Source: Verrucomicrobiota bacterium
GTDB lineage: Bacteria; Verrucomicrobiota; Verrucomicrobiia; Methylacidiphilales; UBA1321
Length of the DNA stretch: 64,000 nucleotides
NCBI GenBank assembly: GCA_013285645.1
Contig: JABDHJ010000003.1
Span: 62,001 to 126,000 of the forward strand
Reading direction: 5' to 3'
Part shown: piece after piece, positions 51,024 to 60,193 of the stretch
How the letters are laid out: each line of letters starts with the position of its first letter
How positions within the stretch are numbered: the stretch's first letter is position 1
Made by a program: the position numbers and the translations under genes
The notes under the pieces: model-generated
The model's database searches: none
Seen by the model: the letters and a program-made list of their open reading frames with translations, nothing else
What the model was told of the DNA's origin: nothing

Positions 51024-52736
51024 ATGCAAAAAGGTCTAACCATCCTGTTTCTGGCGTTGGCCGTTTTGTCATGCCCGGCGCAGGACGCGCCTCTGCCCTC
51101 GTGGAACAGCGCTGCCCAGACGGTGTGGTGGACCAAAAATCCGTCGCCTGATCAATGGCCTCAAGCCGTGACGGACCTGACGGCCCAGTTGGCGACCAGC
51201 TATCAACAAAATGGCGCTTCCGTCTTTTCCAATCCTGATTTCCAAGGCTGGCTGGAGCACCTTGAGTGGATTCGGTTGGGGCTCCAATGCCCCGAGATAC
51301 TGTCTGATGCCAATAATCTGGCTGCCTTTGTCGCTTTGGGCAAAGACGATGCGGTCTCGCATCTCTTCGTGGAGAAACTCAATCCACGAGATGTTAAGAA
51401 GGTGGCGCTGCAAAACCTGCTGAAGCTGGAAGAGGCCAACGCCGCCGATTTGCATGAGTACGCCGCTCTAGGTGTGGCTTTTTGCCTCGTCTTTGATCGG
51501 CCTTTTCCGCGCAACTGGCCGCATCCGCAAGTCCAGCAGAGCGCAGTTCCAATCGGCGATCTCGATGTCGTCCCGCGCTTCAATTTTTACGTGCAGTCAA
51601 ACCGCGACCACAAACTTGAACAAGACCCCAGCCAGTTGACTTTCGAAAAGCTCAAGTTCCTGGTCGATAGCGAGGTCTCATTGTCCGAACTCGAATACGC
51701 CCAGCACAATCGCATCTCGTACTCTCATTTCGAGGATGCCTTTTTCTCGATCACCTATAATGAGAGCCGGGCCACCTCGGGAAGTTTCGCTTTCATGTGG
51801 GACCAGCCCACCTATCTCCTCAAGGACATTGCAACGAATGGTGGCATCTGCGTCGACCAAGCCTACTACGCCACGATTCTCGGCAAGGGCCGTGGCATTC
51901 CCACCATCTACTTCCACGGGCAGGGGACTGGTGGTGGCCACGCCTGGTTCGGCTATCTGTCGAGTTCGGGAAAATGGGAGCTCGATTGCGGTCGCTACGA
52001 AAGTCAGAATTACCCCAAGGGCTATGCCTTGGATCCCCAGACTTGGGAGCCCATCGACGATACCATTCTGACCAACTTCTTTAAGAATGGTGACGCCAAT
52101 CCCAACTTTCACCCGGCGGAAAACGCCCTCGGTTGGGCGCAATTACAGGACAAAAAGGACCTATGTAAAAAGGCTCTCGATGATGCGCGCACCATCATGC
52201 CGGAACTGGCCGAGTCCTGGATAATGGAGGCCTCTTTCCTGGAGAACACCAACGCCAGCGACGACGACAAGAAGACCTTTTACCAGAGCTGGATTTCGCA
52301 ATTTCAATCGTTCGCCGATATGAAGGTGGAGGGCCAGCGCCGCCTCCTTGCGGTCCTCAAAAAAACCAATGATCCTGCGGCGGACAGTCTCCAGCAGGAC
52401 ATCGTCCTGGCCAATCGCAGCAGTGACATTGATGTCGGAATCTCGGGCTCATGGGACGCGATCAACGGAAAGATACAGGGTGGCGACTGGGACGGCGCCC
52501 GGTTGGACTATGAAAAATCGATTCGCGATTTCGGGGATCAGGGCGGCGGTACATTGTTTTACGACTTGGTATCTCCCTATATCGAGGCGTGCCTGAAAGA
52601 AGGCAAAATTGATCAGGCGGATCGCGGAATCAAGTTTACCGAGGAGAGGATGCAGATCGATGGCGGCAGTATCGTCAGCAGCGCATTCGACACGCTGAAG
52701 GGAAAAGTTGGGGATTTAAAGCGCTCCGAGCACTAA
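51024..52736 (+). CDS. Secreted transglutaminase-like protein
   Basis: 570 residues from ATG 51024 (MQKGLTILFLALAVLSC, a signal peptide, possibly with lipid attachment at C17). The central region contains a transglutaminase-like triad: C276 (GGICVDQAYYATILGKGRGIPT), H306 (GGGHAWFGYL) and D321 (ELDCGRY). The C-terminal part looks TPR-like and helical. It is a periplasmic or surface protease, amidase or cross-linker with unknown substrate. An upstream in-frame extension is rejected because it overlaps the small basic gene. It is the third transglutaminase-fold gene in 13 kb. Confidence 0.75.
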   Translation: MQKGLTILFLALAVLSCPAQDAPLPSWNSAAQTVWWTKNPSPDQWPQAVTDLTAQLATSYQQNGASVFSNPDFQGWLEHLEWIRLGLQCPEILSDANNLAAFVALGKDDAVSHLFVEKLNPRDVKKVALQNLLKLEEANAADLHEYAALGVAFCLVFDRPFPRNWPHPQVQQSAVPIGDLDVVPRFNFYVQSNRDHKLEQDPSQLTFEKLKFLVDSEVSLSELEYAQHNRISYSHFEDAFFSITYNESRATSGSFAFMWDQPTYLLKDIATNGGICVDQAYYATILGKGRGIPTIYFHGQGTGGGHAWFGYLSSSGKWELDCGRYESQNYPKGYALDPQTWEPIDDTILTNFFKNGDANPNFHPAENALGWAQLQDKKDLCKKALDDARTIMPELAESWIMEASFLENTNASDDDKKTFYQSWISQFQSFADMKVEGQRRLLAVLKKTNDPAADSLQQDIVLANRSSDIDVGISGSWDAINGKIQGGDWDGARLDYEKSIRDFGDQGGGTLFYDLVSPYIEACLKEGKIDQADRGIKFTEERMQIDGGSIVSSAFDTLKGKVGDLKRSEH

Positions 52737-52739
52737 GGG

Positions 52740-53954
52740 TTACGTCCCCAGCTTGAACGCATCATGCACGACCTGCGTCGCGCGAGGCCCTTCGGACTCG
52801 TTGATGATCACTGAAATCTTGATCTCGCTGGTGGAGATCATCTGGATATTGATCCCCGCCTGCGCCAAGGCCTGGAAAAGCGTCGCGGCCACGCCGGTGT
52901 GTGAACGCATCCCGATGCCCACGACCGAGAGCTTGCCGATTCCGTCCTGCGCCGTGTAGCTGCGGGCGCCGGTGTGCGCGACTTGCGCTTCGATGACTTT
53001 GCGTGCCGCCGTCAGGTCGTCCTTATTGATGGTAAAGGTGAGATCGGTTGTGCCGTCCTGCGAGACGTTCTGAACAATCATGTCGACGTTGGTGCCCGCT
53101 TCCGCCAGTGCGGAAAAGAGGCCTGCCGCCACGCCGGGTTTGTCCGGCACGCCGATGATGGTGACCTTGGCCTGGTTTTTTTCCAGGCTCACTCCGCGTA
53201 AAACGACATCTTCCATGGCTGCGTGTTCCTCTCGTATGACTGTCCCGGGATTATGATTGAAGCTCGAACGAACCTCAAACTTCACTTTGAACTTTTTGGC
53301 AAATTCGACTGACCGCGCCTGCATCACCTTGGCGCCGAGGCTGGCCAGTTCCAGCATTTCGTCGTACGAAATCTCCTGAATCTTTTTCGCGTTCGGCACA
53401 ATGCGGGGATCGGCGGTGTAGACGCCGTCGACGTCGGTGTAAATCTCGCAGGTATCCGCCTTGAGCGCTGCTGCCATCGCGATGGCCGTCAGGTCGGAGC
53501 CGCCTCGGCCCAGCGTGGTGATATGGCCGTCTTCATTCTGTCCTTGGAATCCGGCAACGATGACCACATGCCCCGAGTCGAGATGCTCAAAAACTTTTTT
53601 CGGCGTGATGTTGAGGATCTTCGCCTTCGTGTGAATCCGGTCGGTGACAATGCCCGCTTGCGCGCCTGTCAGGGAAACCGCAGGGACGCCCAATCCATGA
53701 AGAGCCATGGCCAGCAACGCGATGGTCTGCTGTTCGCCGGTGGAAACCAGCACGTCGACTTCGCGCGCCGTGGCTTCTGGGTTCACTTCTTTCGCGAGCT
53801 TGATCAGGCTGTCGGTCACACCGGACATGGCCGAGACAACGATCACAAGCCGATGCCCGGCCTTATGCGACTCGGCGACACGATTGGCGACATTGCGGAT
53901 CCGCTCAGGGTTACCCACCGAGGTGCCGCCATATTTCTGGACAAGGAATGACAT
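52740..53954 (-). CDS. lysC: Aspartate kinase
   Basis: 404 residues from ATG 53954 (MSFLVQKYGGTSVG). The aspartokinase core has KYGGTSVGN, VVVSAMSGVTDSLI-like, FQGQNEDGHITTLGRGGSDLTA and the GTDVDG-like YTDVDGVYTADPR. Two C-terminal ACT domains (VTIIGVPDKPGVAAGLF, LSVVGIGMRSHTGVAATLF) give feedback control by lysine/threonine. It catalyses the first step of lysine, threonine and methionine synthesis. It converges on the secreted transglutaminase gene, 3 nt between stops. Confidence 0.96.
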   Translation of the reverse strand: MSFLVQKYGGTSVGNPERIRNVANRVAESHKAGHRLVIVVSAMSGVTDSLIKLAKEVNPEATAREVDVLVSTGEQQTIALLAMALHGLGVPAVSLTGAQAGIVTDRIHTKAKILNITPKKVFEHLDSGHVVIVAGFQGQNEDGHITTLGRGGSDLTAIAMAAALKADTCEIYTDVDGVYTADPRIVPNAKKIQEISYDEMLELASLGAKVMQARSVEFAKKFKVKFEVRSSFNHNPGTVIREEHAAMEDVVLRGVSLEKNQAKVTIIGVPDKPGVAAGLFSALAEAGTNVDMIVQNVSQDGTTDLTFTINKDDLTAARKVIEAQVAHTGARSYTAQDGIGKLSVVGIGMRSHTGVAATLFQALAQAGINIQMISTSEIKISVIINESEGPRATQVVHDAFKLGT

Positions 53955-54056
53955 GGAAAGCGTCAAGCATTAGCGCGAAATCGCGTTTCTGACAACACTG
54001 GGTGTATGGGGGAGTGGTGCAGTTTGAAATTTTACATAAAATCTTGCGCTAAAACT

Positions 54057-54170
54057 CCGTCATCCTGAGCTTGTCGAAGGATCAGCCTCCATGGCATTTG
54101 CTCGTTACCAGCCCTCATTCGATCGCGCAAGTCACCGGAGGCTGATCCTTCGACAAGCTCAGGATGACGG
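54057..54170. repeat. REP-A inverted pair
   Basis: Arms at 54057-54090 and 54137-54170 are perfect inverted copies around a 46-bp loop. They lie between two minus-strand genes. Confidence 0.9.
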
Positions 54171-54242
54171 ATTATTCATAGAAAATTTTCCGCAAAAACT
54201 GAAACTGATTTGAATCTCTTGAGTTGCTCGTTCATTTTGCTC

Positions 54243-55718
54243 TCATGGAGTGGGCCTGAAAACCGCATGTGTCGAATCGTGATAAACCTCCGTCCATCCC
54301 GGCTCGACTAGCATCTTGGGATAAACACCGTCAGGAAGATTGACCAGGACGGCGTCGGGCGCGGGATCGGTGAGGGCATCTCGCCAATGATCGCCACCGG
54401 CAAAAAACCGCTGCACCTTTGCAAAGGTCCCAAAGGGATAACTGATATCGAACCGTCCATCGATCGAGACGCGCATTCGGCCGCGTAATTCCCACATGGC
54501 GTAACTGCCCGAGTTGAAGCCGACAAGTAAGCGACCGGTGATGCCCTTGTCTCGCAGATAATCCACCGCCTGAATGGGGCAGCTCTCCACGGGATAGGTC
54601 AAATGAAGCCCTTGATTATCGGGCAAGAGCTTGCATGCAAAGATCAGGGGAAGAATGACCAAAATCGCCCGGACGGTGAACCGATGCAGCCACGGTTTCC
54701 ATTCGCGAATCTCATGCAGCGATCGTTCAGGCGGAAAAAGAGGTGGGAGCAGGCCGCTGGCGGCAATGGCGAAAATCGAGGTGTGGCGGACATGAGTCAG
54801 AGAGGGAATCAGGAACAGGCCCAGCAGAATCACGGCGGTCTGGTCGCACTTTTTCCAGCCCACACGGCGAATATGATTGAAGAGCACGACTATCATCCAA
54901 AGGGCGAGGATTTTATAAGCGGAGAAATCCCCGAAATCGTGAAACCATGAGACGGGAGCCCATTCTGGAAAATCCGGTCGGGGGATAAAGACGGCTTGGC
55001 CGATGCTTATCCAAAGTTTGTAGCCGAAGGGATTCACGAGAGTAGCCAGTAGACATAAAATCAAGATTTGGAATCGTCGCTTCCAGTCGCCCCCGTTGAA
55101 AAACTCCGACACCCCAATGACCGCCAGCCAGGCCAGTCCAATGATCACGCCGCCATGCAGGTTCGCCCAGATAATCGTGGTTGCGACATAAGCCCACACC
55201 GGAGTTTTGTGACCACGTCGCTCGCGCTGAAACCAGAGTACCCAAAGTGCAAAGAAGAGATGAGTGAACGCGGCGGCCCGAACGGTCGAGAGTAATGAGG
55301 GCAGCATGGCCAGAAGCACCAGGCTGAAAAAAAAGGCGTCGAGCATGGTCGGCGCGCGGATCCCCAATGCCGCGCGGACGGTGAACGCCAGCGTCGCGCC
55401 GATGATCGCCAACTTCAAAAGCACGAGGCTGGACGGGCCTGCCCAGAAATAGAGAGGATAGAAAATGAGGGCGTTGCCCCATTCATGATCGGGCACGACT
55501 TGGGGATAGGCATCGTAGCTGAAGACATCACCAGTGGGGAAATGCCCCGTGTGGCTGATGAAATCAAAGAAAGCAAAATGCCACCAAAGATCGGGGTCGG
55601 CGGGATTTAGGGAGGTCCCGAATAGAACAACTAAAAGAAGCAGATAAATCCAAAATGCCACATCTCCCCAAGGAGAAAATTTCCCAGGGGTAGGCTTGGG
55701 TGAGGCGACGGACGACAT
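54243..55718 (-). CDS. Polytopic membrane protein, possible glycosyltransferase-like (GT-C)
   Basis: 491 residues with about ten membrane helices. A short charged N-terminal turn reads NPADPDLWWHFAFFDFIS...YDAYPQVVPDHEWG, an Asp/Trp-rich first loop typical of GT-C-fold enzymes and related dolichol/polyprenyl-sugar transferases. The C-terminal ~100 residues are soluble (GRLLVGFNSGSYAMWELRGRMRVSIDGR). No definite family. It could act in surface sugar assembly. Confidence 0.65.
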   Translation of the reverse strand: MSSVASPKPTPGKFSPWGDVAFWIYLLLLVVLFGTSLNPADPDLWWHFAFFDFISHTGHFPTGDVFSYDAYPQVVPDHEWGNALIFYPLYFWAGPSSLVLLKLAIIGATLAFTVRAALGIRAPTMLDAFFFSLVLLAMLPSLLSTVRAAAFTHLFFALWVLWFQRERRGHKTPVWAYVATTIIWANLHGGVIIGLAWLAVIGVSEFFNGGDWKRRFQILILCLLATLVNPFGYKLWISIGQAVFIPRPDFPEWAPVSWFHDFGDFSAYKILALWMIVVLFNHIRRVGWKKCDQTAVILLGLFLIPSLTHVRHTSIFAIAASGLLPPLFPPERSLHEIREWKPWLHRFTVRAILVILPLIFACKLLPDNQGLHLTYPVESCPIQAVDYLRDKGITGRLLVGFNSGSYAMWELRGRMRVSIDGRFDISYPFGTFAKVQRFFAGGDHWRDALTDPAPDAVLVNLPDGVYPKMLVEPGWTEVYHDSTHAVFRPTP

Positions 55719-56057
55719 TGAGATTTGAGCGGAGAATATCTGTCCGGCATCTCAATTGCCGAGAACAAACATCCTGACAAAAAATTACCCCAGAGAGCCG
55801 TGGTGGGCAGGACTTTCGACCCTCACTATAAGGCGGAGACGGCCGTGGTAATCCCGCCTTCCAGTGAAGGCGTGACGTTTATACCAACGACTTGGTGTCT
55901 CCTATTTCGTGTTTATAGGACGAAAGACATAGGCCCACAGCACGTACCCCCCAGGGTAAAGTGTGTTGCCGAAGATTTCTCCCCGGCGAAAAGCGTTTCA
56001 AAGAGCGTTCTTGAAAATTAACCCAATGATGTCCGCTGTCCAGAGACTTTCTTGGTA
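55719..56057. other. Intergenic region without a gene
   Basis: About 340 bp between two minus-strand genes. The only structure seen is a hairpin with arms AAGGCGG (55830-55836) and CCGCCTT (55854-55860). No credible coding frame, tRNA or promoter stands out. Confidence 0.5.
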
Positions 56058-56609
56058 TCAACGATAAGCCGCAAGCATGGCGTAGACGATTACACCGGTA
56101 ACCGAAACATAGAGCCAGATTGGAAAAGTATAACGAGCCAGTTTTTTGTGCTGTGGAAAGCGTCCGCTCAACGACAGAAAAAACGTGATGAGAATCATCG
56201 GCAACACCACGACGGAAAGACAGATATGAGAGATCAGCAGCGGGAAATAAAAGAGACGAATATCTCCCACACCATGAAAGTGGGATTCTCCATGCAAAGC
56301 GTAATTCGTGATGTAACTCGCGAGGAAAAGTGACGAAAAAATAAACGCCGTGAACATCGACGTGCGATGGGCCTCGATGCGTCTGTTGCGGATGAAGCAG
56401 AAGCCTGTGATCAACGCGATGGTACAGAGAGAATTAAGCAAGGCATTGAGCGCAGGCAAAAAGAGCAGATGGGTTCCACTCACATCGGCGGGCGCGTGAT
56501 AATAGACCAGCCAGCCGAGAAAAAGACTGGCGACGATGCTAATAACAATGATCGCCGCGACCGCGCTCAGCGGCGTTCGGGCTTCGTTGGGAATGAGAGT
56601 AGCGCTCAC
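56058..56609 (-). CDS. DUF420 membrane protein (cytochrome oxidase assembly type)
   Basis: 183 residues with five or six membrane helices and conserved His in SFMRNTAYALHGESHFHGVGDIRLFYFPLLISHICLS-like regions (residues ~105-135). This is the DUF420 (CtaM-like) pattern, linked to assembly of heme-copper oxidases. Its start overlaps the SCO1 gene end (ATGA-type, 56606-56609), giving a two-gene oxidase-assembly operon. Confidence 0.88.
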   Translation of the reverse strand: MSATLIPNEARTPLSAVAAIIVISIVASLFLGWLVYYHAPADVSGTHLLFLPALNALLNSLCTIALITGFCFIRNRRIEAHRTSMFTAFIFSSLFLASYITNYALHGESHFHGVGDIRLFYFPLLISHICLSVVVLPMILITFFLSLSGRFPQHKKLARYTFPIWLYVSVTGVIVYAMLAAYR

Positions 56610-57268
56610 GGGGCCTCCTCTTTTTCCAGCGTCTTGATACCCTTGAGCAAATCGGCCCGGCCATCTTCACCGACGCCATCGTAGGAACTTCGTACGTACC
56701 CATTGGCATCAACGAGCATGAAGTAGGTGCTGTGGGTGACGACGAATTGACCCTCTTCCGGGGGCTTGCCCCGGTTATCCTGTACCACCTGGTAAAATCC
56801 ATTCTGGATTAAATCGTAGAGCGGCTTTTCCGGGCCGGTCAGGAACCACCAGCGATTGGGATCAGCTCCATACTTGTCTGCGTAGGCGGCGAGCACGCCC
56901 GGCGTATCGGTTTGAGGATCGACGGTAAAAGTCACCAGTTGCACATGCGGATCATGCGCCGTGGCCGTCTGGATCTTGGCCATATTGGCCGTGACCAGCG
57001 GGCATGGACCGGGACAGGTCGTGTAAACGAAATCAGCCACCCAGATTTTCCCGGCCAAATCCTGATTGGTGATGTTTTTCCCGCTTCTCTCGGTCAACGT
57101 AAAAGGTGGCACGGTGCCAATCCGGGGCAGTTCAGTGGAGATGTGGCCTTGCTCCGGCGAAGGCGTCTCAGCAGAGAAACGATAGACCAAAACCGCCACC
57201 AGCAAAACGGCCAGCGCACGGATCAGCCAACGATAGGGGGACGGTTTGGAGACGAGAGGCGTGGACAT
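56606..57268 (-). CDS. SCO1/SenC copper chaperone for cytochrome oxidase
   Basis: 220 residues. An N-terminal membrane anchor (WLIRALAVLLVAVLVYRF) precedes a thioredoxin-like domain with the copper motif C85-x-x-x-C89 (YTTCPGPCP) and H179 (VVTHSTYF). It delivers copper to the Cu-A site of oxidase subunit II on the outer face of the inner membrane. It is coupled to the DUF420 gene downstream. The oxidase genes themselves are not in the window. Confidence 0.93.
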   Translation of the reverse strand: MSTPLVSKPSPYRWLIRALAVLLVAVLVYRFSAETPSPEQGHISTELPRIGTVPPFTLTERSGKNITNQDLAGKIWVADFVYTTCPGPCPLVTANMAKIQTATAHDPHVQLVTFTVDPQTDTPGVLAAYADKYGADPNRWWFLTGPEKPLYDLIQNGFYQVVQDNRGKPPEEGQFVVTHSTYFMLVDANGYVRSSYDGVGEDGRADLLKGIKTLEKEEAP

Positions 57269-57436
57269 GGCGAAAGCTCAATACTACGGAACTGGCCGAA
57301 GGGCGCAACTCCCGCACACGCTTTTTCGGGGGAATTGATGAAGTTATAAGCAACGAGAACGGGGAAAATTCCGGGGTTATGGAAGAAATAAATCTTTGTA
57401 TCGTCGTACAGGGACTTTTGCTAGTGTTCGCCGCGT

Positions 57437-58210
57437 ATGATTTCGATTCGATTGGCAACTGTTCGGCAATGGACATGTGGACTGGTTTTCGTGGCGGCAG
57501 CACTGGCGCTCACCGCCTGTGCCGGCGATGTCGATGACGTCACTGGCTCGCGCTTGACCCAGCCGCCGGTCGGAACGCCTCCTCCGAAGCCGACTCCGGC
57601 GGGCGATATCACCATCGTTGGACAGGAAGTCGGTCACGCGATCATGGAACTGCCCGAAGTGGCCAATGCCACGACTCCGCCTCTCGTGCAATTCACAGGC
57701 GTAACCAGCATCATTGTCAGTCCGGTGCCCATTGATACGGAGCCCTATACCGATTTGTTGCGGGATCGCATCCTGCTGATCACCCGCTTAAAACTGCGGT
57801 TCATTGAACATACGCTTCCTCCGCTGGTCGTGTCGTCGAAAAAAGGCAAGAAGTCGGCTGAGGCAGCTCCTGTACAAAACACCAGCAATCCTGACTTCCA
57901 GATTCTGGCCGAGTTGCGGGGTCGCTATGACGCCGAGCTCTACAAGATTCAGGTCGAGTTCGTTGATGCCCATACCCGGGAAGTCCTTTTCAACGGCCTC
58001 TACAGCATTCGCAAGGAGGGATCGCCTGACGCGCCGTCGGCCATTGAACAGGCCAACAGCCCCACCGGCGACACCATGGCGCCACCACAGCCCACCAATC
58101 TCGAGTCCACTGCCCCCGAGAAGGCTCCGGCAACATCATCTCCTTCGACTGGCCAGGCTCCTGCGGATCCGTTTCACCAGGCGAATCCCAATCCTGCTGG
58201 CATACAATAA
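57437..58210 (+). CDS. LpoB-like lipoprotein (penicillin-binding protein activator type)
   Basis: 257 residues. The lipobox LTACAG follows a signal peptide (VRQWTCGLVFVAAALALTAC). The folded part resembles LpoB: VQFTGVTSIIVSPVPIDTEPYTDLLRDRILLITRLKLRFIE, then LRGRYDAELYKIQVEFVDAHTREVLFNGLYSIRKEG. The C-terminal ~55 residues are Pro/Ser/Thr-rich and disordered. In E. coli LpoB activates PBP1b from the outer membrane. The next gene resembles YcfL, which neighbours LpoB in E. coli, strengthening the call. Confidence 0.7.
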   Translation: MISIRLATVRQWTCGLVFVAAALALTACAGDVDDVTGSRLTQPPVGTPPPKPTPAGDITIVGQEVGHAIMELPEVANATTPPLVQFTGVTSIIVSPVPIDTEPYTDLLRDRILLITRLKLRFIEHTLPPLVVSSKKGKKSAEAAPVQNTSNPDFQILAELRGRYDAELYKIQVEFVDAHTREVLFNGLYSIRKEGSPDAPSAIEQANSPTGDTMAPPQPTNLESTAPEKAPATSSPSTGQAPADPFHQANPNPAGIQ

Positions 58211-58225
58211 CCGGGACGATCCGTG

Positions 58226-58858
58226 ATGCGCGTGCCCCTCGTTCGACAAACGATGCTGGCTGCCATCTGTATCGTCGTCTCAGGCTGCAGTAATCCTCAA
58301 GCGGGGGCTTCTTCTTCGGGCGATGCAGCCACCACGGATACCTCGTCCGCTACTCCGCCTTCCGGTTTTCCCACGCAACCGTCCGTCCCTTCAGCATCAC
58401 CCACTTATCCCACAGGTCACCCACCTCGCCAGCCCTCGACATCGGTTGATTCAGGCGCGAATGCCGGGAACCTAGCGAACATGACGAGCGCTTCCGACCC
58501 AACCAGTGCGAGTCCGAAAATCGATGTTGGCTCGAACTTCGATAATCTGGACATCGTCGATGCCAGTCTGAAAGGAAAGCTGGGCATTCTGCGGGTCGGC
58601 TCGGAACAGACCTCAAACGATCTTCTTTCGGTCTTCGCGGGCTTGAAAAACAAAACGTCGCACTCGCTCGCCCTGGAAGTGCAGACCATTTACAAGGATA
58701 AGGCGGGCGATCCGCTCAATAGCGGAAGCTGGGTCCCGATGACGCTGAAACCACATGAGGAGACCGAGTACCGTTCCTCCTCCATCTCCGCGCAGGCGGT
58801 CGATTTTCTCGTGCGCGTTCGTAGCGCATCGAATAATGGGGCTGCAGGATCCAACTAA
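58226..58858 (+). CDS. YcfL-like (DUF1425) lipoprotein
   Basis: 210 residues from ATG 58226 (a GTG lies just before). A signal peptide with lipobox VSGCSN precedes ~85 disordered Ser/Pro/Thr residues. The folded tail contains SNDLLSVFAGLKNKTSHSLALEVQTIYKDKAGDPLNSGSWVPMTLKPHEETEYRSSSISAQAVDFLVRVR, shaped like the Ig-like DUF1425/YcfL domain. It lies 15 nt after the LpoB-like gene, the same pairing as ycfL-lpoB in E. coli (in the opposite order). Confidence 0.65.
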   Translation: MRVPLVRQTMLAAICIVVSGCSNPQAGASSSGDAATTDTSSATPPSGFPTQPSVPSASPTYPTGHPPRQPSTSVDSGANAGNLANMTSASDPTSASPKIDVGSNFDNLDIVDASLKGKLGILRVGSEQTSNDLLSVFAGLKNKTSHSLALEVQTIYKDKAGDPLNSGSWVPMTLKPHEETEYRSSSISAQAVDFLVRVRSASNNGAAGSN

Positions 58859-58923
58859 AGTGAAGTTTGATCTCTGAACAAATGGAGAAGTGAAACCGGC
58901 CGGGAATGTGCTAACTTGACCCC

Positions 58924-59379
58924 ATGAGCGCAGGTTCTCCTCAAGAAGTCCCAGTCGATGTCCTTCCCCCGTTGCCGAAGGATGCGCATGCCACGTCGCC
59001 AGCGACTCAAACCGAAGGCCCGCCGCCGCCCTTCGCTGGCTTGCGCACCTTCTATCACCCCGCCAGCGGCGTGGTCATTCTCGGACTCGATTGGCTGGCA
59101 TTTGGCTCGGATATCATGACCGGGTTTCTCGCCCTGCCTCTACTTTGCGTCCTGGCTTTCGCCATCAGTTTTCCGGTCATTTATGTCATTCAGTTGAAAT
59201 GGTCGAAAGACACAATAGGCCCGGCGCTAGGCAAGGCCTTTCTCGGTGCCTTCCTCGTCGGGCTGCCTTTTCCAATCACGGGAACGCTATTGGGTGCGGC
59301 GATCCTCGCACTGGCCGGTCTTCCGCATCATCCCGTCGATGCGGTGAAGAAGTTGACCTCGCGGGGGACTACCAAATAA
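58924..59379 (+). CDS. Small membrane protein, DUF4112-like shape
   Basis: 151 residues. A Pro-rich cytosolic start (PPLPKDAHATSPATQ) is followed by one long and two shorter hydrophobic segments (VVILGLDWLAFGSDIMTGFLALPLLCVLAFAISFPVIYVI, ALGKAFLGAFLVGLPFPITGTLLGAAILALAG). The family cannot be fixed with certainty. It converges on the sod gene across a strong bidirectional terminator. Confidence 0.55.
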   Translation: MSAGSPQEVPVDVLPPLPKDAHATSPATQTEGPPPPFAGLRTFYHPASGVVILGLDWLAFGSDIMTGFLALPLLCVLAFAISFPVIYVIQLKWSKDTIGPALGKAFLGAFLVGLPFPITGTLLGAAILALAGLPHHPVDAVKKLTSRGTTK

Positions 59380-59436
59380 CAATCAGTTCAGTGGTAGCCG
59401 CCGCAGGCCCGGCGGCGATGCAGTCCTCAGTACAAA

Positions 59437-59471
59437 GAAAAAGCCCCGAGGAAATATCCCCGGGGCTTTTC
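59437..59471. terminator. Bidirectional Rho-independent terminator
   Basis: A perfect stem GAAAAAGCCCCG / CGGGGCTTTTC with a short AU loop and flanking A and T runs. It lies between the convergent membrane-protein and sod genes, so it can terminate both. Confidence 0.9.
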
Positions 59472-59489
59472 TGATCACGACGTGATCGC

Positions 59490-60101
59490 TTACTTAGGCA
59501 ACAGCGCGTTGACCGCGGTGTAATCGACGAATTGCAGAAATTCATCAATGTACCCGGCGCGGGCCGTAAAGAAATCCGCGTAATAAGCGTGCTCATAAAC
59601 ATCCAGGCCGAGCAGCGGGGTGACGCCCCAGATCGGATAGCTGTTTTGCGCGTCGCCGATATAGTTGAACAGTTTGCCGGTATCGGAATCAATACCCGTC
59701 CAAGCCCAACCGCGTGCCGCAACGCCTGTCGCCTTCAGGTCCTTCTTGTAATTGTCGAAGGAACCGAAATCGCGATCAACCAGTTCGGCGAACTTACCGC
59801 TGATTTTTCCATCGCCGCCGAGGATATTGAAGTAGAGCTCGTGGTTCTTGAGGCCGCCCAAAGCGAAGGTCAGATCGACCTTCAAGTCGCGAATCTTCGA
59901 GGAGATTTGGTTCGCCACCGCAGGATCAGCGGGATCCGGCGTGCCGAGTGCCTCGACTGCTGCAAGCAGCGCGTTCGATTTATTGACGTAGCCCGTGTAG
60001 AGCTTGAGATGCTCCTCGTGGGTCTTGTCGGAGATTTTGCCGGTGTTGCCCTTCACCTTGGCGAGGAGAGCGGCCTGTTTGTTTTCGTATTTATGAGCCA
60101 T
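59490..60101 (-). CDS. Superoxide dismutase, Fe/Mn type
   Basis: 203 residues. Metal ligands are recognisable: H31 in ISDKTHEEHLKLYTGYV, a His in GLKNHELYFNIL, and Asp/His in LLGLDVYEHAYYADF. The second His pair usual after the first ligand (HHxxHH) is missing, replaced by HLKLYT. The glycine-rich SFDNYKKDLKATGVAARGWAW region fits the family. It dismutates superoxide in the cytosol. The metal (Fe or Mn) is not assigned; the altered N-terminal His cluster is unusual. Confidence 0.9.
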   Translation of the reverse strand: MAHKYENKQAALLAKVKGNTGKISDKTHEEHLKLYTGYVNKSNALLAAVEALGTPDPADPAVANQISSKIRDLKVDLTFALGGLKNHELYFNILGGDGKISGKFAELVDRDFGSFDNYKKDLKATGVAARGWAWTGIDSDTGKLFNYIGDAQNSYPIWGVTPLLGLDVYEHAYYADFFTARAGYIDEFLQFVDYTAVNALLPK

Positions 60102-60193
60102 ATGATTTTATAGTTAAGGTTGGAACTAACACGGTAAGGGTCGGGAGTGATCCGTCAAATACTCAATATCGGGTATTTGTATCCAGCTTGGAA

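Noticed and set aside
7372-54170. CRISPR arrays suggested by many similar ~27-bp repeats
   Set aside because: Copies are far apart, often inverted, and lack regular spacers; no cas genes are present.
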